Shown here one piece after another: positions 34,441-46,460 of a DNA stretch of 64,000 nucleotides. The DNA is from Bedellia somnulentella. Taxonomy: Eukaryota; Arthropoda; Insecta; Lepidoptera; Bedelliidae. The stretch spans positions 17,406,875 to 17,470,874 of the forward strand of contig OY755170.1 of assembly GCA_963576735.1 (NCBI GenBank), written 5' to 3'. The position numbers and the translations under genes are program-made. Numbering within the stretch: position 1 is the first letter of the stretch; each line of letters begins with the position of its first letter. The notes under the pieces are model-generated. The model was given only the letters and a program-made list of their open reading frames with translations. It ran no database searches and had not been told where the DNA came from.

Positions 34441-34689
34441 TTACATATATACATATACTCACGGCTATAAATCCCAAGAAGGGGTAGCCAGAGCTAAGGA
34501 ATTAGAAATTCCTCAGCCACTTTTGGAAATGTGAGTGGGGAAAATATGGTAAAAATAAAGGTTGATGGTGATGGGTCTCCAATCGCATCGACCAAAAATC
34601 CCTTAAAAGCCATAATACCGTTAGTCGCCTCTTACGTACACCCACGGAAGAAATGGGGTAGTGCTATTCTAAGCCGACACTACACAGCA
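34441..34689 (-). mobile_element. SINE-I copy, full length
   Basis: TACATATACTCACGGCTATA at one end and CTAAGCCGACACTACACAGC at the other, with GTGATGGGTCTCCAATCGCA between. Close to the family consensus. Confidence 0.8.
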
Positions 34690-34734
34690 TGTTAGCTAAA
34701 TTATCGAAATAAATTTACGATAATCACCTATCAC

Positions 34735-34865
34735 ATGAATCCAATGTTCAAGCAAAACGCGGGAATCTAACACCATGTGACAAAAATGGTCACGTGATGT
34801 TTAGAAGTATTGGTACCTCTGCCACCACTTCGGGGATAGACGGCGTGAAAGTTTGAGTTAATTAA
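34735..34865 (+). mobile_element. SINE-II copy, 3' part
   Basis: TTCAAGCAAAACGCGGGAAT, GGTCACGTGATGTTTAGAAG, TACCTCTGCCACCACTTCGG and GACGGCGTGAAAGTTTGAGT match the family body and tail. Confidence 0.65.
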
Positions 34866-35029
34866 TAAGTTGGTTAAAATACAATTGTGTTTTATTTAAC
34901 AATATGAAGCAACCTTCTTCGTATTTTAATTCTAGTTGGCCATGACAGCCGTTGCGCAGGCGCGGTGCCCATAAGACACACAAAGTTATTTTTGTCACCT
35001 TTGTAAACAAAATGTGGGATAAAAAGTTT

Positions 35030-35200
35030 GTTGAGAATAATTTTTGACGACGTCTGTGGCGTGGTTGGTAGGTGACAAGCTTTTGGGTCCGGAGGTCGCG
35101 GGTTGAATGGCGCTGAGTATATTAATTTAGATTATTTATATGAATTATTGTTTCTTAGTCTTGGATGTAATTTATGTGTAAATTATATAAGGTTTAATAA
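35030..35200 (+). mobile_element. tRNA-derived SINE-like element
   Basis: CTGTGGCGTGGTTGGTAGGT (A-box-like) and GGAGGTCGCGGGTTGAATGG (B-box-like) are spaced as in a tRNA promoter. They are followed by an AT-rich body that ends near GGTTTAATAAATCGTCG. No cloverleaf. Confidence 0.45.
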
Positions 35201-35483
35201 ATCGTCGAGTAAGCTAAATTAATTTGTGTAATATGTCCATATATTTAAATTAAATTAAATGAAAGCCCTCAGTTCTTTTAAGTCTTCTCCTTCGGCCAGG
35301 GCCGAGAATCTGACATGGATAAAATGACAAACTGAGCTAACTCTTATCATAATCAATTATTATACACTGCCAAGGCAAAACACAGGTATTCTCACCAACA
35401 GGCGATAGCACATTATGCTTTCTATTACTTTTCCAGTTCCAGATATATGTGCTTAGAACATAAAATATATAAATAAAATATTT

Positions 35484-35735
35484 GTCATGTGGTATCGGCT
35501 TAGAATGTCACTACCCCGTTGTACGCACGGGTGGCGTAAGAGACGACTAAAGATTTAGGGCTTTTAAGTGGTTTTTGGGCGTTGCGGTTAGAGACCCATC
35601 ACCAACGCTACTTATTTCTACTATCTTGTCCCTTATCAATTCAAAACATGGCTAAGGAAGTTCTAGCTCTAAAGCTCTGGCTACGCCTTTTTGGGATTTC
35701 TGGCGGTGAGTTCATTTATGTATGTATTTAATATA
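35484..35735 (+). mobile_element. SINE-I copy, plus orientation
   Basis: TATCGGCTTAGAATGTCACT at the head and GGGATTTCTGGCGGTGAGTT with TATGTATGTAT at the tail. Confidence 0.75.
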
Positions 35736-35839
35736 TGAAAGAATAATTTATAGCCGGAATAATTCTGTAGCCGTAGGGTTAACTAATCCTAGACCAAAAT
35801 ATATATCTCTTACAAAAGGATTACAGTTTAAATAAAGAC

Positions 35840-35970
35840 AAACTCAACGTTTACGCCGTATATCCCCGAAGGGGTTGGCAGAATTGCAAATACTTCTGGA
35901 CATCATGTGACATTGTCACCTAGTGTTTAGAGTATCCACGTTTTGCTTGAACAGTGTACTCACGTGATAG
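35840..35970 (-). mobile_element. SINE-II copy
   Basis: CAACGTTTACGCCGTATATC, CCCGAAGGGGTTGGCAGAAT, ACATCATGTGACATTGTCAC and CACGTTTTGCTTGAACAGTG are the reverse complement of the family's tail and body. Confidence 0.65.
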
Positions 35971-36718
35971 GGAGCAGGTGTAATTTCTGCTTTAGATGAT
36001 TCCATGCTACGATTTTACTTTAAATATGTTTGGTATTATTATATTATCTGTGGTATTGCTTACATGCCCTAGTTGGTAGCCACCTTAAAAAAACCAAAAG
36101 TTTAGTAAAAATAAATACATTGACACTTTACTAAAGCTTATACAAGCTGGCTGACACTTTTCGTTCGTATATTTGCCATAATGTACCTAATCTGGACTCC
36201 ATTAAAGTGCTTTAGTACAACTTAAAAATAACATCGGTAAAGTTTGCAAACAAATTATGCAGTTAGAGTAAACTAGTAAACCATCTTTAATCAAATTTAT
36301 ATCCTCGCTGCCGAGCTCGAGCAGTTAAAATTAAACAGAGCAAAACACTTTCTTCGGAATTTTCCATGAAACAGGTCTCAGGTGCATTGCCTCCATGTGT
36401 TGTACTGTGCTTTTAAAATATAGCCTCAAACTAGTTTAGAAATGTATGATCTGCTTTAACCTATATCTATAAGAATTCGTAATATAACCATAGGCAACAT
36501 TTAATGAAGTGTAGTCAGGATAAGTAATTTTTTTGCTTATATATCAGGAGGATTATTGCAAAAACCCGTTATATAATACTCGATAATTCCTGTGCCCAAT
36601 AATGTATTATAAAAAGTAACCATTCACCCAATGGTGTTTTGTGTGTTTACATGAGAGCGTATGTTATCCGTATCAGTGTTTGTTGTTGGTAGTAGGGGTA
36701 CGTGGACATTCTCTGCCA

Positions 36719-36726
36719 TATAAAAG
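36719..36726 (+). promoter_or_regulatory. TATA box of the Gly/His-rich protein gene
   Basis: TATAAAAG lies 101 bp before the start codon at 36820. With transcription starting 25-30 bp downstream, near GCAGCATCAC, the leader would be about 70 nt. Insect cuticle and secreted-protein genes often have such sharp TATA promoters. Confidence 0.6.
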
Positions 36727-36819
36727 GTGCGGCGAAGTGGCAGCATCACAAACCAACAGAGGAGTTGGAGAGGTGTGTAGTCGCACATTTGAGAGGAGTC
36801 GCGGCTAAGCTCGCACACC

Positions 36820-39107
36820 ATGGCGTTCCGTCTATCAGTGAGTATTACATTCTATTTTTGGGACTTCCTTATGAGGTATCCAAAGCTATTATCACTTCAG
36901 TTTACTCAGCCTCTATAAAAAAATACATTATTTTTTGTGGTGCAGACAAGTATTAAATCAATACCAATATGGGTTAGAGCTTTGGAGCTTCCGTATGAAC
37001 AAATCTTCAGTCCCTATTGGTGATATAGAGAATGGTGAATAGGACGGTATCAACAGCCAATAACTTAGAAAGCCTCCAAAGCCAGATCCCCGAGTCATCC
37101 ATGATGACGACATCGGGAAGATATTTTGTTCTACTTTCAATTCTTAATTTGAATGAGATAATATGTAATTAGTGCAGAATGCACATCACGCGGCGATGCG
37201 GTTTGTCAGATTGAGTTGTTACGTGTACGGAGACGAGCAAGGGGGCCGCGTGACCTCCGGCCGCACCATTAATATGCACTTTCAGATTGTCTTTCCTGAG
37301 TCCGCGAGACGATCTAGGCTGAGTGATGTAACACAACGTCTTTTTAATTGCAGTTAACCTGTATCCTGCTGGCCAGCGTGGGCGTCTCTTTCGCCACTTT
37401 TGGAAAACAACAGTAAGTTTTGTATTTGCTAATCTTATCCTATTATAACTTAATTGTAGAGCAATTATAGAGCGTTTAACTATTAATTTAAATACGGTTT
37501 CCCGTTTGTAAAAGCAAGCGTGCCTTTGAATTTCACCACTAAACTTTTCCCACAACGCATGTGAGTTTTTTTAAGGTGAAAATGGAGCTATTGTATTTTG
37601 TTTAACTATCAATACGTTTTAGAAATAAAGTTTGTCGAGCGACTAAATTGATTTAAAGTGTTTTGCAGCGATCGGCGAATGTGAATTGAACTTTTATACC
37701 CTTAATTTAGTATGATAAAATTGTTTGATAATATCAAAATGTAATATAATTTCTTATGATCTAATGTTTCCAATATTAACAGCGCAAAAATTAATACCAA
37801 TCTGCGCTAAATTAATAACAGAGGGTAATACCATACAATTCTGGCTGGCACTTTCAATTTGGTGCGTACCAAAGGATAAGACATTTGTAAAAATAAAATT
37901 ATAGTCTTAACGTATTAATGCACTGTTTTGTTCATTTACTTAATCAAATAATAATGATTTTTATTGCAGTGTTCACATCAGAATCCATATACCGGAAGAG
38001 CACCATTCATCAAAGGAAGTTGTAGTGCATGAGCACCACGAGGAGCATGGCGGCTACGGCGGCGGTGGCGGCGGCGGTCACGGGGGCGGACATGGCGGCG
38101 GACACGGCGGAGGCTTCATCGAACATTTGCACGGAGGTTTCGCTGATCATTTGAAAGGAAGCGGCGGCCACGGCGGTGGATTCGGGGGTGGACACGACTT
38201 CGGAGGCGGTGGTCACGATTTTGGAGGTCACGGCGGCGGCGGATATGATTTAGGTGGTGGACACGGGGGCGGCGGAGGATATGAGTTGGGCGGAGGGCAC
38301 GGCGGCGGACACGGAGGATTCGATGGCGGCCACGGCGGAGGATTTGATCTAGGAGGACACGGTGGCGGACACGGGGGCCACGACTTCGGAGGCGGTCACG
38401 GGGGCGGAGCCGGAGGAGGATACGACCTAGGAGGAGGACACGGAGGAAGTGACTTCGGCGGAGGTCACGGTGGCGGTCACGGAGGAGGCTACGATTTGGG
38501 TGGTGGGCACGGTGGCGGACATGGCGGAGGATACGATTTAGGAGGAGGAATTGGAGGTGGTCACGGAGGAAACGATATCGGAGGAGGACACGGTGGTGGA
38601 TATGATCTCGGAGGTGGCTTTGGAGGTCACGATGACCATAGTTCTTTCTCGGGCGGAAACTCTGGAGGCCACGGGTTTTCATTGGGTGGACACGACAGTC
38701 ACAGCCATGGGGGTGGCTTTTCAAGCGGCGGCAGCCACGGATTTTCGTCTGGCGGACACGACAGCTACAGCTTAGGAGGTGGGCACGACAGCCATGGATC
38801 AAGTGGATTGGGAAGTTTCGGAGATCACGGTATCTCCGGTGGTCACGGCGGATACAGTGGCGGTCATGGTGGTGGAGGAGACAGCTACAGCTTAGGAGGT
38901 CATGGCGGCGACAGCTACAGCTTGGGTGGACATGGAGGAGGTGGATTCGGTGGGGGCCATGGAGGAGACAGTTACAGTGTGGCCTTTAGTGGTGGTCATG
39001 ATTCCTCTGGAGGATACGGGGGAGGCCACGGGGGAGGCCAGGGTGGGGACAGTTACACCAGCGCTATATCTGCGGGCCACGGAGGAGGCCCCTACCATAA
39101 AAAGTAA
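36820..39107 (+). CDS. Secreted Gly/His-rich protein (three exons)
   Basis: Exons 36820-36837, 37354-37412 and 37970-39107, joined at GT-AG introns in phases 0 and 2; 404 residues, stop TAA. Exon 1 is MAFRLS; with exon 2 it forms a clear signal peptide, cut probably after SVGVSFA. Exon 3 begins with VHIRIHIPEEHH and KEVVVHEHH (about 28-50), then about 340 residues of HGGG, GGGHGGG, YDLGGGHGG, and near the end DSYSLGGHGG repeats, ending PYHKK. The composition is close to half Gly with His about 15 percent (eye estimate). Low-complexity Gly-rich secreted proteins of this kind are common in insect cuticle and silk-related secretions, but the chitin-binding R&R consensus is absent, so function is open. 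An ATG at 38025 is internal; the true start is fixed by the signal peptide and splice frame. The TATA box at 36719 supports the model. Confidence 0.85.
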
Positions 39108-40755
39108 TTATGGTTAAGTTAAATTAGGCTGCCATCACTAAGTCATAGCCGTTGTCGCATCGTTGAAGACAACTGTTAAATATTTATGTAGCACTAGTTC
39201 AGTATTAAGTAATAGTTGTGTAGTTAACGAATAAGTTGTTGTTGTTGTTGAATACTTGTTTGTAAATATTATTTGTATAACGTTACACATGTACGCAGTG
39301 AAAGCTCGTTCAGTTGTTAATACAAAGTTTAGTAAGATTATAAGATGTTTCATTTAAAAGTCGGTTATTGCAATCGCATTACAGTTGAGATTTTTCATTG
39401 GTCATGCATGATGCGCCGAGCAGCTGTAGGAATGACTGTTTGTGTGAGGTAACACATTCAGTCGCATCATTCTGCGAATCTTCGCCTGCATCACAATTGC
39501 CCGTTTTACGCAATCAGACTAGCCATTAAAATAACATACAAAGTGTTTCGTAAGAGTAATTGTACCCATTTGGCTTATGCGCACTAAGAAGGAAATATCA
39601 AGTGCAGAGATAGTAGTTCCACTATTATAGCTTGTATCAGGGAAAGTAAACGAGGTGGAGAAGGAGGTGTAGCGCATGCGCCGCGCGGAGTAGGAAGTGG
39701 CAGGCTGTCGGGGCGGTGGCGGCGGCGGCGGCGTGGCGGGCCGGCCATTGTACCCACATCGACATCGACACGCAGATATGTCATCTCTCATTCATTATTA
39801 TTGTTCCGTAACAAACAACACGCTAACACCGGTAATAACTTTTTATGCAATGTTCATTTGTCTTTACTCAGTATTTCATACTCTTAGACACACGATTAAC
39901 TTCTCATTTCCTCAAAAGCTTATTAAAACTTTATAAACCTCAACTCACTTTTGTTTCAAATCAAAACAAACCAGTGGTTGGTTACATCTGCATTACATAA
40001 TATCAAAAAGTATATGACCTTTCGAAATGAGATCAAATATGCCCTTCGAATTATATAAAAAAATGTGAATTACATAAGATATTATAAAATCCGATCTCTT
40101 GAAGATAACTGGACTTAATAACTTTGATTAGGCCCTGACCTTGTTTCATAATTATTTTTAGTAATTGATTGATTACTACCTAATTGATGATTTTCATAAT
40201 TAAATACTATTCTCAGGGTGTTTTGTGGGAAAAGTATCAAATTAAGACACAGCCACTGGTGGCTATATATATATATATTATGGCCGTATGTTTATGCATG
40301 TATGTAAGTCATCCTTACAAAGCAGTCATTAAAAACTGATGCACCAAGCATCTATGATATCTAATTATATACTCTGCGTTTTCTTAAACAATATCAAAGA
40401 AACAAAAGTCTGCTAGTCATAGAAATGAAGAGTGTGATTTTTATCATCATCTAATGAAATTGAAAGCTCCTAACAAATTGACTCTGCTGCACGGATGATG
40501 AGCGTGGGAAACAAAATAATTCAATACAGGTGAGTGGAACGAATTATTCTCACATAAAATGACGAGTATTTACATGATCTTAAAACGGTGCCAATGTACA
40601 ATTGCGATTTGATGGGATTTAACTAAAATTGATATTATACTATGGTCATATATTGTGAATACTGTTACTTTTACATATTTTAAGATCAAGAGATCAGAAG
40701 AATGTGGATTATTTGATTTTAAAAGTAACCTTTATCGTTTAATTTAAACTTCTTC
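39108..40755. other. 3' flank and intergenic DNA with one GC-rich patch
   Basis: 39690-39745 carries a GGC-type run (GGCGGTGGCGGCGGCGGCGG) in otherwise AT-rich DNA. The rest has no recognised gene. A TA microsatellite lies near 40266. Confidence 0.45.
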
Positions 40756-40759
40756 CGGA

Positions 40760-41055
40760 TACATACATACATACATACATACACTTACGGCTATAAATCC
40801 CTAAACGGGGTAGCCAGAGATGTGGAATGAGATATTCCTCAGCCACTTTTGAAAGTTTAGTGGGGAAATGATGATAATAATAAATAATTGTTGGTGACGG
40901 GTCTCCAACCACAACGCTCAAAAAACACTTAAAAGCCCCTATACCCTCAGTCGCCGTTTACGATCACCCATGGGTAGAAACGGGGTAGTGCTATTCTAAG
41001 CCGATACTACTCAATGAAGCCGACACTACACAGCGAAGCCGACACTACACAGCAA
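40760..41055 (-). mobile_element. SINE-I copy with tandemly doubled head
   Basis: Starts with five CATA units and ACTTACGGCTATAAATCCCT. The far end has CTAAGCCGATACTACTCAAT and then GAAGCCGACACTACACAGC twice in a row (41016-41034, 41035-41053). Confidence 0.8.
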
Positions 41056-41449
41056 AACACAAAATCCGAATACAAATATTTTTAGTAATTATCACACAAA
41101 TATAAAACAATAAGACCAATCAAAGCTTACAATTTACCTTTAGATGCTAAATAATTAATTATTCCTAGATTGTGGCTGAAGACTCAAACCTGCGTTTATC
41201 GGAAAATAAGGCTATCGATGACCACTTTGCGGGATCCTCAAAACATCATCCTGAATTTCATTCATTCTCATTCTACAATATTACATATAATATACATACT
41301 TACACATTCTCATGCAATCATATCCCATTAGGGTTGGCAGAGATGATCGCCACTATTCGCCACATTGTACAATCCTGGCAAACCTCTCGAGTTTCATCAT
41401 AATAAGCGTGGAAATCTGTTTGGAATTAGGACCAATATTCTTAAATTAC

Positions 41450-41720
41450 TAGCTGACCCGACAGGCTACCTACTGTCAAAAGTTTATTGACCTTCACTTG
41501 ATGGATGTCATTAAATTTTCATATTTGGTCAACCCGCTGAGGGTCTCATCTCAATCATACGATGAAAAAAACGATGTTATTAATAGTATCCTCGCAACTT
41601 TTCCAATTTTCTATGGCTAAGAACCTTCTCCTAATACTAAATAACACTTTACAAAAATGATCAGTCGAATTTATTTACCCGTTTTCGAGTTCTGCGCTTA
41701 GCAACACATTTAGTTAACCA
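41450..41720 (+). repeat. Dispersed repeat, copy 1
   Basis: AGCTGACCCGACAGGCTACC, AAAAGTTTATTGACCTTCAC, TTGATGGATGTCATTAAATT and CGAGTTCTGCGCTTAGCAAC recur on the opposite strand at 49715-49945. The family is known to me from lepidopteran DNA but not by a sure name. Confidence 0.65.
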
Positions 41721-42401
41721 TTATTATTATATACGATAAATAATTTAGATATAAGATGATTTGGTGATAGATGATTTAGGTGCATAAGAGCATGATTATC
41801 ATATCATGACCTTGGTAGGATCGAAGTCGATAACACCAGAATAATTTATTATGAGCTTGCACTTGCACAGAATATTTGAACTATGTTAATGGTTGAAACT
41901 TGCCGCCTGACGATGCGCACAAAGCATTAAATTTGCTTATTAAATCAGTTAGGCGTAATTTGTAATAAAAAACAGAGAAACCAAAAATTGTAAGGGTATT
42001 TTTGATGCAACATGAATGCAATATGTATATTAAAGTTATTTATAAAGGGTGGTTTGTGGGTAAAAAACAATTATTTCAGACTTTGGTCGGTTTTAATTAT
42101 TATTATTAATAAGTTGCATAAAATGCATTACCTCTGTGGCCTACACTACCTACTACAGCAAGTTTAGTACAAACTATTTACAACAAGTATTATAAATTAA
42201 GATTTCTTCGTCTACTTACAAAAATGTTATGGTATCACTTACGCTAAAGGGTATTTTTTTCACAGACTAAGATCACGAGCATTTCTAATACTGCGCGAGA
42301 ACTGCGTCGGTTTTTGCAGAATGGACTTCTTAGGGCGTAAATAAATAATCAATGCTCTCTTGACTATGAAGCTCCACATACGTTACAGCAAATATTTGGT
42401 T
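41721..42401. other. Space between the two convergent secreted-protein genes' 3' side
   Basis: AT-rich; it would hold the 3' UTR of the minus-strand gene. No clear polyadenylation hexamer or other element identified. Confidence 0.4.
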
Positions 42402-45359
42402 TTATAGCTTATCACCATATTTATAATTGCCTCTTGTCGTGGGTTGCTCTTTTGATTGGTGTTGAAACCGTGTCGAAGGCCGTTTTGCAACATTCTTCTC
42501 ACTTTTAACGGGTATTCGATGTGGTCGTGTTGCTGAGACACTGTCTTGACTTTGGTGATGATCATCGTCAGCGGCTTTGTGTTGCGTTCTTGACGAATTT
42601 CGATGTCTTTGCTTACGTTTTTTGTTGCGACTTTTATGACTAATTGATTCAGAGAAATGTGGTTCGGATGTCGTTGTTTCGATGTCATGCATGCTGTAGT
42701 AGTTTTGTGGTAATATCGTAGTGGTGGCCGAGGTTGGTTGATTGAGCGTCACGTCTTCGGGAGCTTCGACATACTGGAAATTATCATTCGACGCTTCAGG
42801 CATCGATATTGGATCGCTTTGGAATGCTTTTATAGCCATGGCGGTGTAATATTCATGTTCCGGTGTGTTTTCAGTTATAGTAAAATGGGTAGCTGGAGTA
42901 GCAGATTCAATAGCTTTTGGATCATCATAATTATCAAACGATGTGATCTGCGTTGGATCTTCCTTCATAAACTCTTGTATGTTCGATGCTTCAGCTAAAT
43001 GATCTACGATTGTTTTATGGTCTTGGCCTCCGAAACTAACATTTTGGGTTGATATTGATTTTGTTTTCTTACCTTTGGTACCAAACAAATTTGACGATGA
43101 AGCGAAACTATTATCTGATCCAAAACTATTAGAATATACTCCATCGTAAGAAGAGAAGGGGTCTTTGAAATTTGTAAATCCAGCTGGTGCGCCGTTGTAA
43201 CTTTGCAAATTAGATGTTGAAAATGGTACGGGAACACTAGATTGACCAACGTAATATCCTGAACTTGGCTTTCTTTGATCATGACCGTAGTGAGGGTATC
43301 TTGGCTTTTGCTTTTCTTTAAAATCTTGGTATCTGAAAGCCGGTATCGGTCTAAAATCATCTAAATGAGGTTCTGAAGAGTAATCACTGTTTACTCTCAC
43401 AGGTTGTCTTTGTGGTCTTCTTGGCCGTCCCGTATTTCCCACAGAATACATGTTTTCGTAATATGATAGGTCGACTGAATGCGGTGGCTTATACTTATTT
43501 TTTTTGTTTTTCGTCGAATACCTGCCTCCAGATAGTTTTACTCCGGAACTAGTGTACGATGCTTTTGGTGGAATACCAAGAGTGTCTTTTGTGAGATCAA
43601 GATGTGGTGGGATTTCACCGTGATCGTGAATCACATGGTCATGCGTAACATCACGAGGACTATAAGCTGCATATTCCATATGAGATGGAGTACCTAAAGA
43701 ACCCGTCGAAGAGAGTCCTGTATATCTATCACCTTCTAACAACGAGTGATGATTTTTGAAAGATAAACCGGACATGCTACCAACGTGATCTGATCCAGCG
43801 ATACCTGATAATTTGGGACCATTATTGTAGACTACTTTATGAATGTGTTCTTCACTGTATGTGTGTATATGCTCTGTATCTCCATCTACAATTTTTTCGA
43901 CTCTTTTGGGCTTTCTAATTTTTTTGATAGTTCCAGCACTCTCTAAATCAGAGTAAAACTGTTCATGAAAAGATGACACCGGGGTATCTTCTTCTAATGG
44001 GGGTACTTCGTTAACTATTCTTTTAGGCTTTCGTTTTCTAAGTATTTTCTTCTTACGCGGAGACTCTTTCACTTTTATGATCTTAATTCTTTTTGGAGGG
44101 ATATTTGAAGGAGACGGTTCAGGTGCCGTTGGTGCTGAAAACGCAGTAGGTACAAATCCGGGGCCGGTAGGCTCGGGAGGTGGCACCAAATCAAATTCTT
44201 GCTGGTCATCCCATTCAGATGGCGTTGGTCCATAATATCCTCTAGCGCGATACAATGGTAGCAATTTAGACGCAGATGGGGTAACGCCATGTAGATGGGG
44301 ATGCTGCCGATCGTTGTACAGGTCTACTGACTTGAACGGCACAATTTTGGTTGGCAGAGCTACCGAAGACGGAACCGCGCCAGCAGCGTCAGCAGTTGGC
44401 AAATACGCTGGAGCATACTGTGATGAAGCTGGATGATTCGTAATGTAAATCTTCTTATGATGGTGGATGTGTTTCACCTTCTGCGGCAGATGTATACGAA
44501 TCTTTTTCCTGCAACAAACAAATCAGTATGACGGCATCATATCGTGATATCGTTGAACATTGCGTGCAATATTAATAGGCATTCTTTATGACTAAAATAG
44601 TTCCGTTAAAAGTCAATGACTGCGTTTAGCGTGTAGTTAGGCGGCAGTAGCTTTCCCTCTCAACGCGAGCGCCAAGTTCGCGGACGTTGTTAAAACTTGC
44701 CCCAACTACTTTTGAATGACATAATAAAGACGATATTTAAGTAAGTGTGACAAAAATCATTGATCCAGGAACGTCCGGGCGGCTAATGACACGAACTTTC
44801 CAGTAAGCTATAGTGATTTCGTGCCTCGTTGACCGTTTCGGTTCACCGCATCGTTTAATGGCACCTCAGATAAGTAGAGAAATGATATAATTTCAATTAA
44901 TCGCATGAGCACCGCAATTGACATACTAACATTGGCATCAACTTCGCACAGCACTTCTATTGACTTTTCATTAATATGAGTACTTACTTTCGCTTATGAA
45001 CTAATAATTAAGTAATTAATTCGCTAATTTAAATTTAAATGAACATAATATGCATAAATTGACAAAACAACTGTCCGAAAATACATTTATTGTATACGTA
45101 GTGCTTTAATAACTTTATTATAAGGTACAAACTTACTTCGCTCCTTCTGCATTAGAGAAGAATGAAACAACAGCAACCAGAAGCGCGAACTGTAACAAAG
45201 AAAAATATTTTAAGTTAATCATACTTAGTATACATTGTTTTGTTTGCATATCTTGACAGGTCTGGGACTAACGTAATTGATGTGCTAGACGTAGCTCACG
45301 TTCGTAAGAAAATGAGTAACTTCTCAAGTCATCTAGCAAGGCCTACTTACAATTAACAT
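42402..45359 (-). CDS. Secreted, mostly disordered protein with IRIHLP motif (three exons)
   Basis: Minus-strand exons 45359-45351 (ATG TTA ATT), 45189-45137 and 44508-42402; introns GT-AG in phases 0 and 2; 722 residues, stop TAA. Exons 1-2 code a signal peptide (MLIFALLVAVVSFFSNAEGA). Exon 3 opens with KKKIRIHLPQKVKHIHHHKK (about 21-40). The rest is low in hydrophobic residues: Pro/Ser-rich stretches, basic clusters (RIKIIKVKESPRKKKILRKR about 160-180; KKIRKPKRVEKI about 215-226), HTYSEEHIHK, RPRRPQRQPVR, and a Ser/Arg/His-rich C-terminus. No enzyme or known domain seen. Secretion plus disorder suggests an extracellular matrix or cuticle role (inference). It shares motif, exon plan and intron phases with the Gly/His-rich gene at 36820, which it faces tail to tail. 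The large exon alone would begin with a GTG; the real start lies two exons earlier. Confidence 0.85.
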
Positions 45360-45509
45360 TATTTCAGAAGCCCATTGTTTGAACTTTGCATGTTTTCCAT
45401 TAATGTAGGAAGCACGTTCGATTATAAAATAAAATGAATGCGCCCCAAAATCAAATGAATAATTTTCCAACAAAATGTTCATTGAATGAAACATATTAAG
45501 AGTGATATT

Positions 45510-45570
45510 TGATCAATAGTCTCTGCCTACCGCAAAGGGAAATAGTGGCGTTAGTATATTTATGTATGTT
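45510..45570 (+). mobile_element. LINE-A 3'-tail remnant
   Basis: GATCAATAGTCTCTGCCTAC, CGCAAAGGGAAATAGTGGCG and TTAGTATATTTATGTATGT correspond to the last ~55 bases of LINE-A plus a TATG-like tail. Confidence 0.65.
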
Positions 45571-46357
45571 AGAGTGATATTTGCACGATATTTGTTTTAT
45601 CACATGACATATATAAAGATCGGTTAACAGCAAATTTCATTAATATGTGAAATTATGTATCCTTTTTTTGGCATTCGTATGAAGTATTTTTTTGTTATAT
45701 AATAGCAGTAGAATAGCAATTACTGTAATCTGCAATAAACAATATGCTTGTTCTGGATGGTTTTGGATATCAAACAATATTCCCTTGTAAATTAAAATGG
45801 TTAAACAAATGACTTAAAATACTTTTTTGTTCAAAAATATAAAATCATATGTGAAAATCGTGTAGATTAACTGTAATTTATCTTAATGAGAAAATATTCT
45901 GCAGTTGGAAATGTGACTCAATGATTGGGATAAATCAATTGGAGCGCAGCTGACATAGTTTTTAATACTACGTAATTAACCATAATTAATTCACTACTTA
46001 AATGAATAAAATCTGCGAAGCGCATGAAATTTTGTGCATCGGTTGCATCTTGAAATTAAATTATATTTACGCATATTAAGGAGGTTTAAGAAGATAGAAA
46101 CTAGGTTTTTGCTACCGGATTTTGGCTAATTTGCATCTTGAATTTATGTTTTAAAATATTCTATACAAAACATATACAATACAAAGAACGTTTATATCGA
46201 ATCTCTTCTTATTTAATTTATTTTCTCCTTTCCTATTATATAAATTAGATTTAAGCTTAGGGTTCAAATTATTGATATTAAATGATACAATCTGTAAAGT
46301 ATGCATTTAAAAATCGCACCATTCAAGCTTCACCATATGTAATACCATCGTAACATA

Positions 46358-46460
46358 ACATAAACGTTCACGCCGAATAACCCCGAAGGGGTTGGCAGAG
46401 GTATTAATGTTTCTGAGCATCACGTGACTTTGTCACCTGGTGTTGAGGACCGTAAGTACA
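46358..46460 (-). mobile_element. SINE-II 3' part
   Basis: AAACGTTCACGCCGAATAAC, CCCGAAGGGGTTGGCAGAGG and CATCACGTGACTTTGTCACC, ending at TGTTGAGGACC. Reverse orientation. Confidence 0.65.

Larger units (their letters stand above)
30480..36640. other. Intergenic DNA made mostly of AT-rich sequence and SINE copies
   Basis: SINE-I copies or fragments at 30960, 32688, 33023, 34441 and 35484 and SINE-II copies at 34735 and 35840 are listed separately, as is a tRNA-like element at 35030. Outside these I see no gene, no RNA gene and no clear regulatory site. Confidence 0.5.

Noticed and set aside
38116..38802. 228-codon minus-strand frame, Arg/His-rich
   Set aside because: Exact antisense of the Gly/His repeats of the real gene; repetitive codons keep the opposite strand open.
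38025..39107. Start of the Gly/His-rich protein at the ATG at 38025
   Set aside because: Gives no signal peptide; two upstream exons join in frame and supply one, together with a TATA box.
42738..43360. Frames inside the large exon of the minus-strand secreted-protein gene
   Set aside because: Shadows of the 722-residue protein.
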